Shown piece after piece: positions 7,714 to 14,635 of a stretch of 20,295 nt of DNA. The notes beneath the pieces are model-generated. The model was not told the DNA's origin, ran no database searches, and saw only the letters and a list, made by a program, of their open reading frames with translations. The DNA lies in contig CAZAWA010000032.1 in assembly GCA_964488675.1 (NCBI GenBank), positions 1-20,295 on the forward strand, given 5' to 3'. The position numbers were made by a program, and so were the translations under genes. Numbering within the stretch: the first letter of the stretch is position 1; each line of letters opens with the position of its first letter. Origin of the DNA: QZKY01 sp964488675 (GTDB lineage Bacteria; Pseudomonadota; Gammaproteobacteria; Burkholderiales; Burkholderiaceae_D).

Positions 7714-8245
7714 TGGAAAATCAAACGGCTACTCAAATCTTCGAATCGCTGGCTTCCGGCATCCGGCTNNNNNNNNNNNNNNNNNNNNNNNNNNNNNNNN
7801 NNNNNNNNNNNNNNNNNNNNNNNNNNNNNNNNNNNNNNNNNNNNNNNNNNNNNNNNNNNNNNNNNNNNTGGAAAATCAAACGGCTACTCAAATCTTCGAA
7901 TCGCTGGCTTCCGGCATCCGGCTCGACATTTACCGTCTGCTGGTCAGATGCGGGATGGAGGGCATGGTTGCCGGACAGATTGCTGCTGTGCTTGGCTTGC
8001 CGCCGACCAACCTGTCGTTCCACCTCAAGGGCATGACCCATTCGGGTCTGCTGTCTGTCGTGCAGGAGGGGCGTTTCCAGCGATATCGCGCCAACATCCC
8101 GCTGATGCTGGATCTGATTGCCTACCTGACCGAGGAATGCTGCGCAGGCAACCCGGAACAGTGCGCCGATCTGCGCTCGGCTTCGCCCTGCTCGGCAACA
8201 CGGCTTCCGCCAATTATTTCGAAATCAACGGCTGCCAGACCATGA
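7713..8245 (+). CDS. arsR: ArsR-family As(III)-responsive repressor, split by a scaffold gap
   Basis: Bases 7714-7768 are identical to 7869-7923 and are separated by 100 N. Joining the two copies gives one clean 125-aa protein whose coding sequence would run from 7868 (last N taken as A) to 8245. It has the winged-helix core of the ArsR/SmtB family: FESLASGIRLDIYRLLV, AGQIAAVLGLPPTNLSFHL for the recognition helix, and LLSVVQEGRFQRYR for the wing. Near the C-terminus are Cys91, Cys92 and Cys99, a C-C-x6-C cluster resembling the C-terminal As(III) site described for the Acidithiobacillus ferrooxidans type ArsR. An in-frame TAA stands two codons before the ATG and no ribosome binding site is visible, so this start is fixed and the mRNA may be leaderless. 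The stop overlaps arsC by ATGA. Confidence 0.85.
7769..7868. other. Scaffold gap (100 N) with 55-base identical flanks
   Basis: The gap is exactly 100 N. The 55 bases before it (7714-7768) equal the 55 bases after it (7869-7923). This is what overlapping contig ends look like when joined with a fixed-size N spacer, so the true gap is probably negative and no sequence is missing. Confidence 0.9.
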
Positions 8246-8721
8246 ATATTCTCTTTCTCTGCACCGGCAATTCCTGTCGCTCCATATTGGGCGAGGCCAC
8301 CTTCAACCATCTTGCGCCCGTCGGGTGGCGAGCGATGAGCGCGGGCAGCCAGCCAGCCGGTCATGTTCATCCGCGTTCGCTCGCGCTGCTCGCGGGCGAG
8401 GGCATTGCCACCGAGGGATATTTCAGCAAGTCCTGGGATAATCTGCCCGCCACGCCGGACATCGTGATTACCGTGTGTTCATCCGCCGCTGGAGAAGCGT
8501 GCCCCGCTTATCTGGGGCCGGTGCTGCGCACGCACTGGGGTGTGGAAGACCCGGCGCACGCAACCGGCACGGATGCCAAAATTGACGCCGTTTTCATGCA
8601 GGCTTACCGCATATTGCGCGCGCGAATAGAAGCTTTTCTGGCGCTGCCGCTGGGCACATTGAAAAGCGACAAGGAAGCCTTGAAAACCGAGATGGATCGC
8701 ATCGGTTCTCTGGTGGCATGA
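8242..8721 (+). CDS. arsC: Arsenate reductase, low-molecular-weight phosphatase / thioredoxin type
   Basis: This 159-aa cytoplasmic enzyme reduces arsenate to arsenite for export by Acr3. The N-terminus carries the phosphatase P-loop CTGNSCRS (C7-x5-R13), in which C7 attacks the oxyanion. Further on are VCSSAAGEACP, with C79 and C87 positioned like the disulfide-relay pair of the Staphylococcus-type ArsC, and VEDPA (D103-P104), the general-acid motif of this fold. The cysteine relay implies recycling by thioredoxin rather than glutaredoxin. The ATG at 8242 shares four bases with the arsR stop (ATGA) and lacks its own ribosome binding site, so it is translationally coupled to arsR. The C-terminal tail beyond about residue 140 is slightly longer than in many relatives. 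Identification is secure. Confidence 0.93.
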   Translation: MNILFLCTGNSCRSILGEATFNHLAPVGWRAMSAGSQPAGHVHPRSLALLAGEGIATEGYFSKSWDNLPATPDIVITVCSSAAGEACPAYLGPVLRTHWGVEDPAHATGTDAKIDAVFMQAYRILRARIEAFLALPLGTLKSDKEALKTEMDRIGSLVA

Positions 8722-8745
8722 ACAATATTTCCTGCGGAGGGGCAC

Positions 8746-9546
8746 ATGGACAAATTGAAGGACGACACGATTCGCGAATCGGTTCGCAAAACCTATCGTC
8801 AGGTGGCGATATCGCCAGAGGGGCGCGAGCGCGCGACGAGCTGTTGCAGCGGCGGGCCGCAGGAGGTGGTCAAGGCGATCTCTGCCGGATTTCTCGGCTA
8901 TTCGCAACAGGATGTGAACTCGGTGCCGGAAGGCGCGAACATGGGGCTGGGCTGCGGCAATCCGCAGGCAATAGCCGCGTTAAAACCGGGCGAGGTGGTG
9001 CTGGACCTGGGCAGCGGCGGCGGTTTCGATTGTTTTCTGGCTGCGCGTCAGGTGGGTGATGGCGGCCGCGTGATCGGCGTGGACATGACGCCGGAGATGG
9101 TGAGCAAAGCACGGGCGAACGCAGTCAGCGGCGGCTATCCGAATGTGGAATTCCGACTTGGCGAAATCGAGTACCTGCCAGTGCCCGACAATACGGCGGA
9201 TGTGATCATGTCCAATTGCGTCATCAACCTCTCGCCCGACAAGCCGCAGGTGTTCGCAGATGCCTTCCGCGTGCTGAAACCCGGTGGCCGCCTCGCCATT
9301 TCGGATGTGGTTGCAACCGCGCCATTGCCGGATGACATCAAGCAGAATCTGACGCTGCTGTCGTATTGCGTGGCAGGCGCAGCACTGATCAGCGATCTGG
9401 AAGAGGCATTGCGTTCGGCAGGGTTCGGGCAAATCAGCATCGTGCCGAACGAAGAGAGCCGCGAGTTCATCCGTGAATGGGCGCCGGGCAGCAGGGCGGA
9501 GGAGTTCGTGGTATCGGCAAACATAGAGGCGATCAAGCCAAGTTAA
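8746..9546 (+). CDS. arsM: Arsenite S-adenosylmethionine methyltransferase
   Basis: This 266-aa class I methyltransferase converts As(III) to methylated arsenicals. The SAM site is VLDLGSGGGFDCFLAA (about 85-100) with acidic D113 in VIGVD. The cysteines known to bind arsenic in ArsM enzymes have clear counterparts: C33/C34 in TSCCSGG, C70 in GLGCGNP, C158 in SNCVINLSPDK and C208 in SYCVAGA. A full set suggests methylation competence beyond the first step. GCGGAGGGG, centred 8 bases upstream of the ATG, is a strong ribosome binding site, the best in the operon. The gene lies 24 bases after arsC and 16 bases before acr3. Methylation next to an efflux pump suggests two parallel exits for As(III), depending on dose and redox state. 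Confidence 0.95.
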   Translation: MDKLKDDTIRESVRKTYRQVAISPEGRERATSCCSGGPQEVVKAISAGFLGYSQQDVNSVPEGANMGLGCGNPQAIAALKPGEVVLDLGSGGGFDCFLAARQVGDGGRVIGVDMTPEMVSKARANAVSGGYPNVEFRLGEIEYLPVPDNTADVIMSNCVINLSPDKPQVFADAFRVLKPGGRLAISDVVATAPLPDDIKQNLTLLSYCVAGAALISDLEEALRSAGFGQISIVPNEESREFIREWAPGSRAEEFVVSANIEAIKPS

Positions 9547-9562
9547 ATCAGGCGAAAAATCC

Positions 9563-10654
9563 ATGAGCAACGACCTATCCTGTTCCGGCGGAATTTCGTC
9601 TGGCGCGGCAATGAAAAAACTTTCCTTCCTTGATCGTCACCTGACCTGGTGGATCTTTGCGGCGATGGCGCTTGGCATCTTGCTCGGCTGGATGTCTCCT
9701 GGAGTGAAGAATTTCATCAACCTGTTCACGGTCGGCACAACCAATATACCGATAGCAATCGGCCTGATTCTGATGATGTATCCGCCCTTCGCCAAGGTGC
9801 GCTATGAGGATATGGGGGAGGTGTTTCGCAACAAGCGCATCCTCGGGCTGTCGCTGGCGCAGAACTGGCTTATCGGCCCGTTCCTGATGTTCTTCATCGC
9901 CATCGTTTTTCTGCCGGACAAGCCGGAATACATGATCGGATTGATCATGATCGGGCTGGCGCGCTGCATTGCGATGGTCATCGTCTGGAACGAACTGGCG
10001 AACGGCGACACCGAATATGCCGCAGGGCTGGTCGCGTTCAACAGCGTGTTCCAGGTGATTTTCTTCAGCGTGTACGCCTGGTTCTTCATCACGGTGTTGC
10101 CGCCGTTGTTCGGTCTGCAGGGCGTATTGGTTGACATCACCATTGGCCAGATTGCCGAAAGCGTGTTTATCTATCTGGGCATTCCGTTCATTCTGGGCGC
10201 AGCAACGCGTTTTGTTGGCGTCAAAATCATGGGACGAGAGCGCTATCACGCCATTGTTGTGCCGAAGATTAGTCCAATCACGCTAATTGCGCTCTTGTTC
10301 ACCATCGTGCTGATGTTCAGCCTGAAGGGTGATTTGATCGTCCAAATCCCGATGGATGTGGTGCGTATCGCGATCCCGCTGCTGGTGTATTTCGTCATCA
10401 TGTTTCTGGTGTCGTTCTACATGGGCAAGAAGGGCGGTGCCGATTACGGCAAGACGACCACGCTGGCGTTTACTGCTGCGAGCAACAACTTCGAACTGGC
10501 GATTGCGGTGGCGATTGGGGTGTTCGGGCTGAACTCGGGCGCGGCATTTGCTGCTGTCATCGGCCCGCTGGTTGAAGTGCCGGTGATGATAGCGCTGGTG
10601 AATGTGGCATTCTGGTTTCAAAGGCGTCTGTTCAATTCCGGGGCGACGATGTGA
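9563..10654 (+). CDS. acr3: Acr3-family arsenite efflux permease
   Basis: This 363-aa inner-membrane protein has about ten hydrophobic helices and matches the Acr3 (BASS superfamily) arsenite/H+ antiporters, not the ArsB family. The conserved catalytic Cys is in GLARCIAMV (C135) and the conserved acidic residue is in IGPLVEVP (E338). The NNFELAIA motif (308-315) is also typical. The first ATG (9563) adds a 16-residue tail containing one Cys (SCSGG); a second ATG at 9611 would begin at MKKLSFLDRH, closer to many relatives. Neither has an ideal ribosome binding site, so the exact start is uncertain. The stop overlaps the next gene through GTGA (10651-10654). Confidence 0.95.
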   Translation: MSNDLSCSGGISSGAAMKKLSFLDRHLTWWIFAAMALGILLGWMSPGVKNFINLFTVGTTNIPIAIGLILMMYPPFAKVRYEDMGEVFRNKRILGLSLAQNWLIGPFLMFFIAIVFLPDKPEYMIGLIMIGLARCIAMVIVWNELANGDTEYAAGLVAFNSVFQVIFFSVYAWFFITVLPPLFGLQGVLVDITIGQIAESVFIYLGIPFILGAATRFVGVKIMGRERYHAIVVPKISPITLIALLFTIVLMFSLKGDLIVQIPMDVVRIAIPLLVYFVIMFLVSFYMGKKGGADYGKTTTLAFTAASNNFELAIAVAIGVFGLNSGAAFAAVIGPLVEVPVMIALVNVAFWFQRRLFNSGATM

Positions 10655-10860
10655 ACAAAATAATTCTTGAATCACGGCTGATTTGCCCTGTCTGTGGTCA
10701 TGCAGAAACCTTGACCATGCCGGAAGATAGTTGCATGTGGTTTCACGAGTGCCCTAAATGCAAAACCCTGCAAAAGCCAAAGCAAGGGCATTGCTGCGTT
10801 TTTTGCTCCTACGGCACCGTGCCTTGCCCGCCTGTTCAGATTGGATCAAAGTGCAGCTGA
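10651..10860 (+). CDS. GDCCVxC-type Cys-rich small protein, last gene of the ars operon
   Basis: This 69-aa protein has ten cysteines. Two CxxC pairs (C12/C15 in CPVC and C34/C37 in CPKC) resemble a rubredoxin-like or zinc-ribbon knuckle. They are followed by GHCCVFCSYG (C48, C49, C52), the signature of the GDCCVxC family, some members of which use selenocysteine in this motif. Here all positions are Cys and Asp is replaced by His. The start is GTG at 10651, sharing GTGA with the acr3 stop, so expression is tied to the pump. The function of the family is not established. Metal or arsenite binding, or delivery to Acr3 in the manner of the ArsD metallochaperone, is inference from Cys content and position only. 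Confidence 0.85.
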   Translation: MNKIILESRLICPVCGHAETLTMPEDSCMWFHECPKCKTLQKPKQGHCCVFCSYGTVPCPPVQIGSKCS

Positions 10861-10895
10861 AGTCAGGCTTGAGCCTGCATGACGGAGGTGAACTC

Positions 10896-10942
10896 GGGAG
10901 TCAGAGTCGAAATATCTCAAGCGATATTTGACTGCTGACCCC
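10896..10942. repeat. REP-like imperfect palindrome, possible shared terminator
   Basis: The left arm (GGGAGTCAG..GAAATATC, 10896-10916) pairs with the right arm (GATATTTGACTGCTGACCCC, 10923-10942) over about 20 bp with two small bulges and a six-base loop. A partial copy lies at 14535-14568 (27 of 31 bases equal to 10900-10930). The GGGGTCAGAGTCGAAAT core is of the type seen in repeats linked to REP-associated tyrosine transposases. It sits between the convergent ars operon and nitroreductase gene, where it may end both transcripts. Confidence 0.65.
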
Positions 10943-11014
10943 GGTTTTCCAAAACGCCGTATGCCGCCAGCCGATGCAGCTATTTTCTGGCTGACTCAGC
11001 AACAGCAATAACCA

Positions 11015-11755
11015 CTATTTGTCGAACTTGAACCCCTGCTTCGTGGCGGCCAGCTTCGTGTTGGGAAAGTAAACCTGCCGGTAGCGATTGGCCGTGTTTA
11101 TCGTCCAGGGTTGTCCGTCCGTCCGCCCGATCGATTTCCAGTAATCCATCAGTTCGGCGTTGTAAGCGTCCATGGTCGCAGCGTCGGGTACGCCGTGCCA
11201 TTTTTCATCGTGGCGGAAGGTTGACACCGGAAGGCGCGGCTTGAGTGGCGGTTCGGACGCAAAATGCCCGACGCAGCACCCGACGAAAGGGAAACTCAAC
11301 GGCGGAAGTTCCAGCAGTTCGATCATCGCCTGCGGGTCGTTGCGGATGCCGCCAATCATCAATGCGCCCAACCCCAGCGCGCGGGCTGCGGTTGTGAGGG
11401 TCATCAGGACAATGCCGGCATCAACTGCGCCTGCCGCGAACCCTTCGACGCTTTCGTGTATCACCTGTTTCTCGCCAGCGTACTCCACGGCAGCCTTGGT
11501 TTTGGCGAAATCAGCCACCAGACAGATGAAGACCGGCGCTTTTGCGATCCACGCCTGATTGCCGGCAATTGCCGCAATCCTTGCCCGTTTTGCCGGGTCA
11601 CGCACCACCACAAGCGAGGTCATCTGCGCGTGTATGGATGAAGGTGCGCGTTGTGCGGCGGCGATGATGGCGTCCAGTTCGGCATCACTCACAGGCTGAT
11701 CTGTGTAGTCGCGATAGCTGCGGTGCTCAAGCAATATGTTCAGGGCGGGGTTCAT
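11015..11755 (-). CDS. Nitroreductase-family flavin oxidoreductase (NfsA-like)
   Basis: This 246-aa protein belongs to the FMN-dependent nitroreductase family, with length and layout close to NfsA-type NADPH oxidoreductases. The FMN phosphate-binding motif HRSYRDY is at residues 11-17. The middle holds APSSIHAQMTSLVVV (about 37-51) and a helix with GLGALMIGGIRNDP (about 128-141), where NfsA-like proteins bind flavin. The C-terminal extension with a Lys/Arg-rich end is also NfsA-like. The ATG at 11755 has GGAG upstream on the minus strand. It is convergent with the ars operon and divergent from the MFS gene. A role against oxidised aromatic or quinone compounds is likely from the family; a link to arsenic is not shown. 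Confidence 0.88.
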   Translation of the reverse strand: MNPALNILLEHRSYRDYTDQPVSDAELDAIIAAAQRAPSSIHAQMTSLVVVRDPAKRARIAAIAGNQAWIAKAPVFICLVADFAKTKAAVEYAGEKQVIHESVEGFAAGAVDAGIVLMTLTTAARALGLGALMIGGIRNDPQAMIELLELPPLSFPFVGCCVGHFASEPPLKPRLPVSTFRHDEKWHGVPDAATMDAYNAELMDYWKSIGRTDGQPWTINTANRYRQVYFPNTKLAATKQGFKFDK

Positions 11756-11848
11756 TTCGGAGGCTCCAAGGTTAAAATGTCAGAGGACAACCCCTATTCT
11801 ATCTTCGCGGCGCAAAGATCGCATCGTCGCGAATGTCAAAACAGGATC

Positions 11849-13465
11849 ATGACCCAGTCGACAACGCCAGCAAAGCAGACAATGTGGGCGCCTTTGCACC
11901 ACCGGGTTTTCCGCAAAATCTGGATCGCATCCGTTTTTTCGAATATCGGCACATGGATGCACGAAGTCGGCGCTGGCTGGCTGATGACATCGCTCGCCCC
12001 TGATCCGCTGATGGTCGCGCTGGTACAGGCGGCAAGCACTTTTCCGATTTTTCTTCTGGCACTGCCTGCGGGTGCGCTGGCTGATATTTTTGACCGGCGG
12101 CGATACCTGATCGTGACGCAAATCTGGATGCTGGCTGCGGCTGCCTTGCTCGGGATTTTTACGCTGACTGGTGCGACCAATGCCGGATTGTTGCTGGCGC
12201 TGACTTTTGCGCTCGGCGTTGGTTCCGGCATGATGATGCCGGCCTGGGGTGCGATCATCCCGGAGCTGGTGCCGAAGGAGGAGGTGCATGCTGCTGTCAG
12301 CCTGAATTCCGTCGCTGTCAATGTGTCGCGTGCGGTCGGCCCGGCGCTGGCGGGGCTGATTATTGCCGTGACCGAACCTGGCGTCGTTTTTATCCTTAAC
12401 GCGGTGTCATTCCTCACCGTGATTATTGCGCTTTACCGCTGGCGCAGGAATGTGGCAGGCGGCGATTTGCCGGCCGAGCGGCTGTTTGGCGCGTTGCGCG
12501 CTGGTGCCCGTTATGCGCGGCATTCGCCGGAATTGAGGACGGTGCTGATTCGTCTGGGTTCGTTTGTCATTTTCGCGAGCGCATCCTGGGCGCTGGTTCC
12601 CTTGCTGGTGCGGCAGGAGTTTCAGGGCGGCCCTGACACATTCGGGATGTTCATCGCGTCGCTGGGTGCCGGCGCGATAGCCGGCGCTTTCCTTTTGCCT
12701 CTGCTACGGGTGCGTATCTCGCGCGACTGGATCGTTGCGGGCGCCAATGCGCTGTTTTCGTTGGCGATGCTGGCGCTGGCGTACAGCGGTAATGCCGCCA
12801 CCGGCATGGCGGCGATGTTTTTTTCGGGGATGGCATGGATAGGCGTGATTTCGTCGCTGATGGCGGTAGCACAGTCCACACTGCCAGCCTGGGTTCGCGC
12901 GCGTGGGCTGGCATTTTTCTGGGTCGTATTCATGGGCGGGATGGCGCTCGGCAGTGCCTTGTGGGGACAGGTTGCTTCGTGGGTCGGCATACCAATGGTG
13001 CTGATGCTTGCCGCAGGGTGTTCTCTTGCCGGAATTATTGCAACCTGGCCTTTCCAGATTGGGCCGCACGAGGTTCTTGACTTGACGCCGACAGCGCACT
13101 GGACGACGCCGCATGTTCGCGACGAGAAGGAAATGGATCGCGGGCCGGTCATGGTGACGATCGAGTATCGCATCAATCCTGCAGAACAGGAACATTTTGA
13201 GAGGGCAATGCACCATGTTCGCCGCCTTCGACGGCGAGACGGTGCTTTCATGTGGGAGATGTTCACCGACATGCACGACCCTGGACATGTGCTGGAGTGT
13301 TTCATGGTCGAATCGTGGCTGGAGCATCTGCGCCAGCATGAGCGCGAAACCGCCTCCGACAAACACATCTACAGAAAGGTGCGATCATTCCACATTGGAG
13401 AGCCGCCGCCGCGAATCACGCATTTTGTCGCGGCGCACTTGCGCGATCGGGCGCTATTCTGGTGA
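11849..13465 (+). CDS. MFS exporter (MFS_3/EntS-like) with C-terminal ABM-like domain
   Basis: This 538-aa protein has about twelve membrane helices over residues 20-415, including the loop motif DIFDRRRYLI typical of the MFS_3 (transmembrane secretion effector) group. The last 107 residues (about 432-538) are soluble and begin VTIEYRINPAEQEHFERAM. They resemble an antibiotic-biosynthesis-monooxygenase (ABM) dimeric ferredoxin-like barrel, a tail known in part of this family. I start at ATG 11849 (MTQSTTPAKQ) because homologues begin about this far before the first helix. The ATG at 11777 has a better spaced AAGG and would add 24 residues, so it remains possible. The gene is divergent from the nitroreductase gene. 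The substrate is unknown; siderophore or drug export is the family's usual role. Confidence 0.87.
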   Translation: MTQSTTPAKQTMWAPLHHRVFRKIWIASVFSNIGTWMHEVGAGWLMTSLAPDPLMVALVQAASTFPIFLLALPAGALADIFDRRRYLIVTQIWMLAAAALLGIFTLTGATNAGLLLALTFALGVGSGMMMPAWGAIIPELVPKEEVHAAVSLNSVAVNVSRAVGPALAGLIIAVTEPGVVFILNAVSFLTVIIALYRWRRNVAGGDLPAERLFGALRAGARYARHSPELRTVLIRLGSFVIFASASWALVPLLVRQEFQGGPDTFGMFIASLGAGAIAGAFLLPLLRVRISRDWIVAGANALFSLAMLALAYSGNAATGMAAMFFSGMAWIGVISSLMAVAQSTLPAWVRARGLAFFWVVFMGGMALGSALWGQVASWVGIPMVLMLAAGCSLAGIIATWPFQIGPHEVLDLTPTAHWTTPHVRDEKEMDRGPVMVTIEYRINPAEQEHFERAMHHVRRLRRRDGAFMWEMFTDMHDPGHVLECFMVESWLEHLRQHERETASDKHIYRKVRSFHIGEPPPRITHFVAAHLRDRALFW

Positions 13466-13498
13466 GCGCATGGGTTGCTGTGCCAACTGGATAGCCGG

Positions 13499-13531
13499 AG
13501 CAGACACCGTTTAACCCACCTTCGGTCTGCT
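13499..13531 (+). repeat. Hairpin between the MFS and BrkB genes
   Basis: AGCAGAC(AC)CG (13499-13509) pairs with CGGTCTGCT (13523-13531), with a two-base bulge. No T run follows, so it is not a classical terminator. It lies 33 bases after the MFS stop and 54 bases before the next start, and could stabilise or attenuate a transcript. Confidence 0.35.
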
Positions 13532-13585
13532 AACCTGTTCGCAGTGGCACTCATGGCAAGTTGCTTCCGAAAAACAGGAGATACC

Positions 13586-14497
13586 ATGTTGAAAAACTGG
13601 GCGGCATACTGGTTTGCGATTCTAAAGGCGACGATCCGGCTGTGGCTGGACGCGCAAGCATTCATCCACGCTGCGGCGCTGGCCTTCTTCACGGTTTTTT
13701 CCATCGCACCGATCATGATCGTTGTGGTGAGCGTTGTTGGACTGGTGCTGGGGGAGCACGCCGCGCAGGGACAGCTTGCGCAACAGCTCGATGCCGTGAT
13801 CGGGGCGAAAGCAGCTTCGGCGGTGCAGACAGCCGTCGCGGCCAGCCGCATCGAGCAAAGCGGCATTTTCCCGACATTGGCGGGCGTTGCTGCTATGCTG
13901 TTGGGTGCCACGACAGTGTTCGCGCAATTGCAGGTCTCGCTTAACAGCATATGGGGCGTGGCGCCGCGCCCGACGCGCAACAGCCTGTTCAGCTATGTCA
14001 AAACACGCATGCTGTCGCTGACGGTGGTGCTCGCCATCGGCTTTGTCATGCTCGTATCCCTGCTGCTGAGCGTCATCGTTCGCGCGGTGGTGGTATTCGC
14101 CCAGGATTGGCTGCCGATACCGGGCTTCCTGCTGCTGGGGCTGGACGGCGTCATATCCCTTTTTGTGGTGACATTGCTGTTTGCGGCCATTTTCCGCCTG
14201 CTTCCGGATGTGTTGCTCGACTGGCGTGATGTGTGGCTGGGCGCGTTTGTAACGGCCTTGCTGTTTTCGCTGGGGAGGGGGTTGATCGCCTTTTATCTGT
14301 CGACTACTGCAACTGCATCGACCTATGGCGCAGCCGGTTCGCTGGTGTTGTTGCTGATGTGGGTGAATTATTCTTCGCTCATACTGCTGTTTGGCGCGGC
14401 CTTCACTCGTGCCAATGTGCAGATGCGTGGCCTGACAGTGCATCCGCGCTCGACAGCGGTGCGGGTACAGCATGTGTTACAGGACGGCCAGCCATAG
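13586..14497 (+). CDS. YihY/BrkB-family inner-membrane protein
   Basis: This 303-aa protein matches the YihY (UPF0761)/virulence factor BrkB family. Six membrane segments are expected, and family stretches are visible: AAALAFFTVFSIAPIMIVVV near residue 28, an RxLPD-type segment (IFRLLPDVLLDWRDVWLGAFVTALLF) near 210, and the C-terminal STYGAAGSLVLLLMWVNYSSLILLFGAAFT. The ATG at 13586 is preceded by CAGGAG (13575-13580), which settles the start against an in-frame start at 13475. The name ribonuclease BN once given to the family is a misassignment, and the function remains unclear. It follows the MFS gene in the same direction with 120 bases between, so co-transcription is possible. Confidence 0.9.
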   Translation: MLKNWAAYWFAILKATIRLWLDAQAFIHAAALAFFTVFSIAPIMIVVVSVVGLVLGEHAAQGQLAQQLDAVIGAKAASAVQTAVAASRIEQSGIFPTLAGVAAMLLGATTVFAQLQVSLNSIWGVAPRPTRNSLFSYVKTRMLSLTVVLAIGFVMLVSLLLSVIVRAVVVFAQDWLPIPGFLLLGLDGVISLFVVTLLFAAIFRLLPDVLLDWRDVWLGAFVTALLFSLGRGLIAFYLSTTATASTYGAAGSLVLLLMWVNYSSLILLFGAAFTRANVQMRGLTVHPRSTAVRVQHVLQDGQP

Positions 14498-14534
14498 GCC
14501 TATGGAGACGGCCATTCAATACTCGCAAAAATTT

Positions 14535-14568
14535 GGGGTCAGAGTCGAAATGTCTCAGGAGATATTGG
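14535..14568. repeat. Partial copy of the REP-like element
   Basis: GGGGTCAGAGTCGAAATGTC matches the left arm and loop of the 10896-10942 element; 14538-14568 equals 10900-10930 at 27 of 31 bases. The right arm is diverged, so only a weak hairpin is possible. It lies between the stops of the converging BrkB and GGDEF-EAL genes. The rest of 14498-14635 holds nothing else I can support. Confidence 0.6.
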
Positions 14569-14635
14569 CTACGGCCGCTTCGCTTATTGCTCTCTTCCCG
14601 CGCACGATTTCATCGCACGGGTCTGGCAAGAAAGT

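Noticed and set aside
7713..8036. A reading frame running through the N gap at arsR
   Set aside because: After the gap it is in a different frame from the real ArsR. It exists only because 100 N were inserted between two copies of the same 55 bases.
12622..13368. 248-codon antisense frame in the MFS gene
   Set aside because: Its Ser/Cys/Arg-rich composition is typical of antisense shadows, and it crosses the MFS/ABM boundary with no domain of its own.
13622..14473. 283-codon antisense frame within the BrkB-family gene
   Set aside because: It has very high Gln, His and Arg content and no family resemblance. The sense strand encodes a recognisable membrane protein.
14492..14505. 14-base palindrome CCATAGGCCTATGG over the BrkB stop codon
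   Set aside because: It is short, loopless and without a T run. It could be chance and I cannot tie it to a function.
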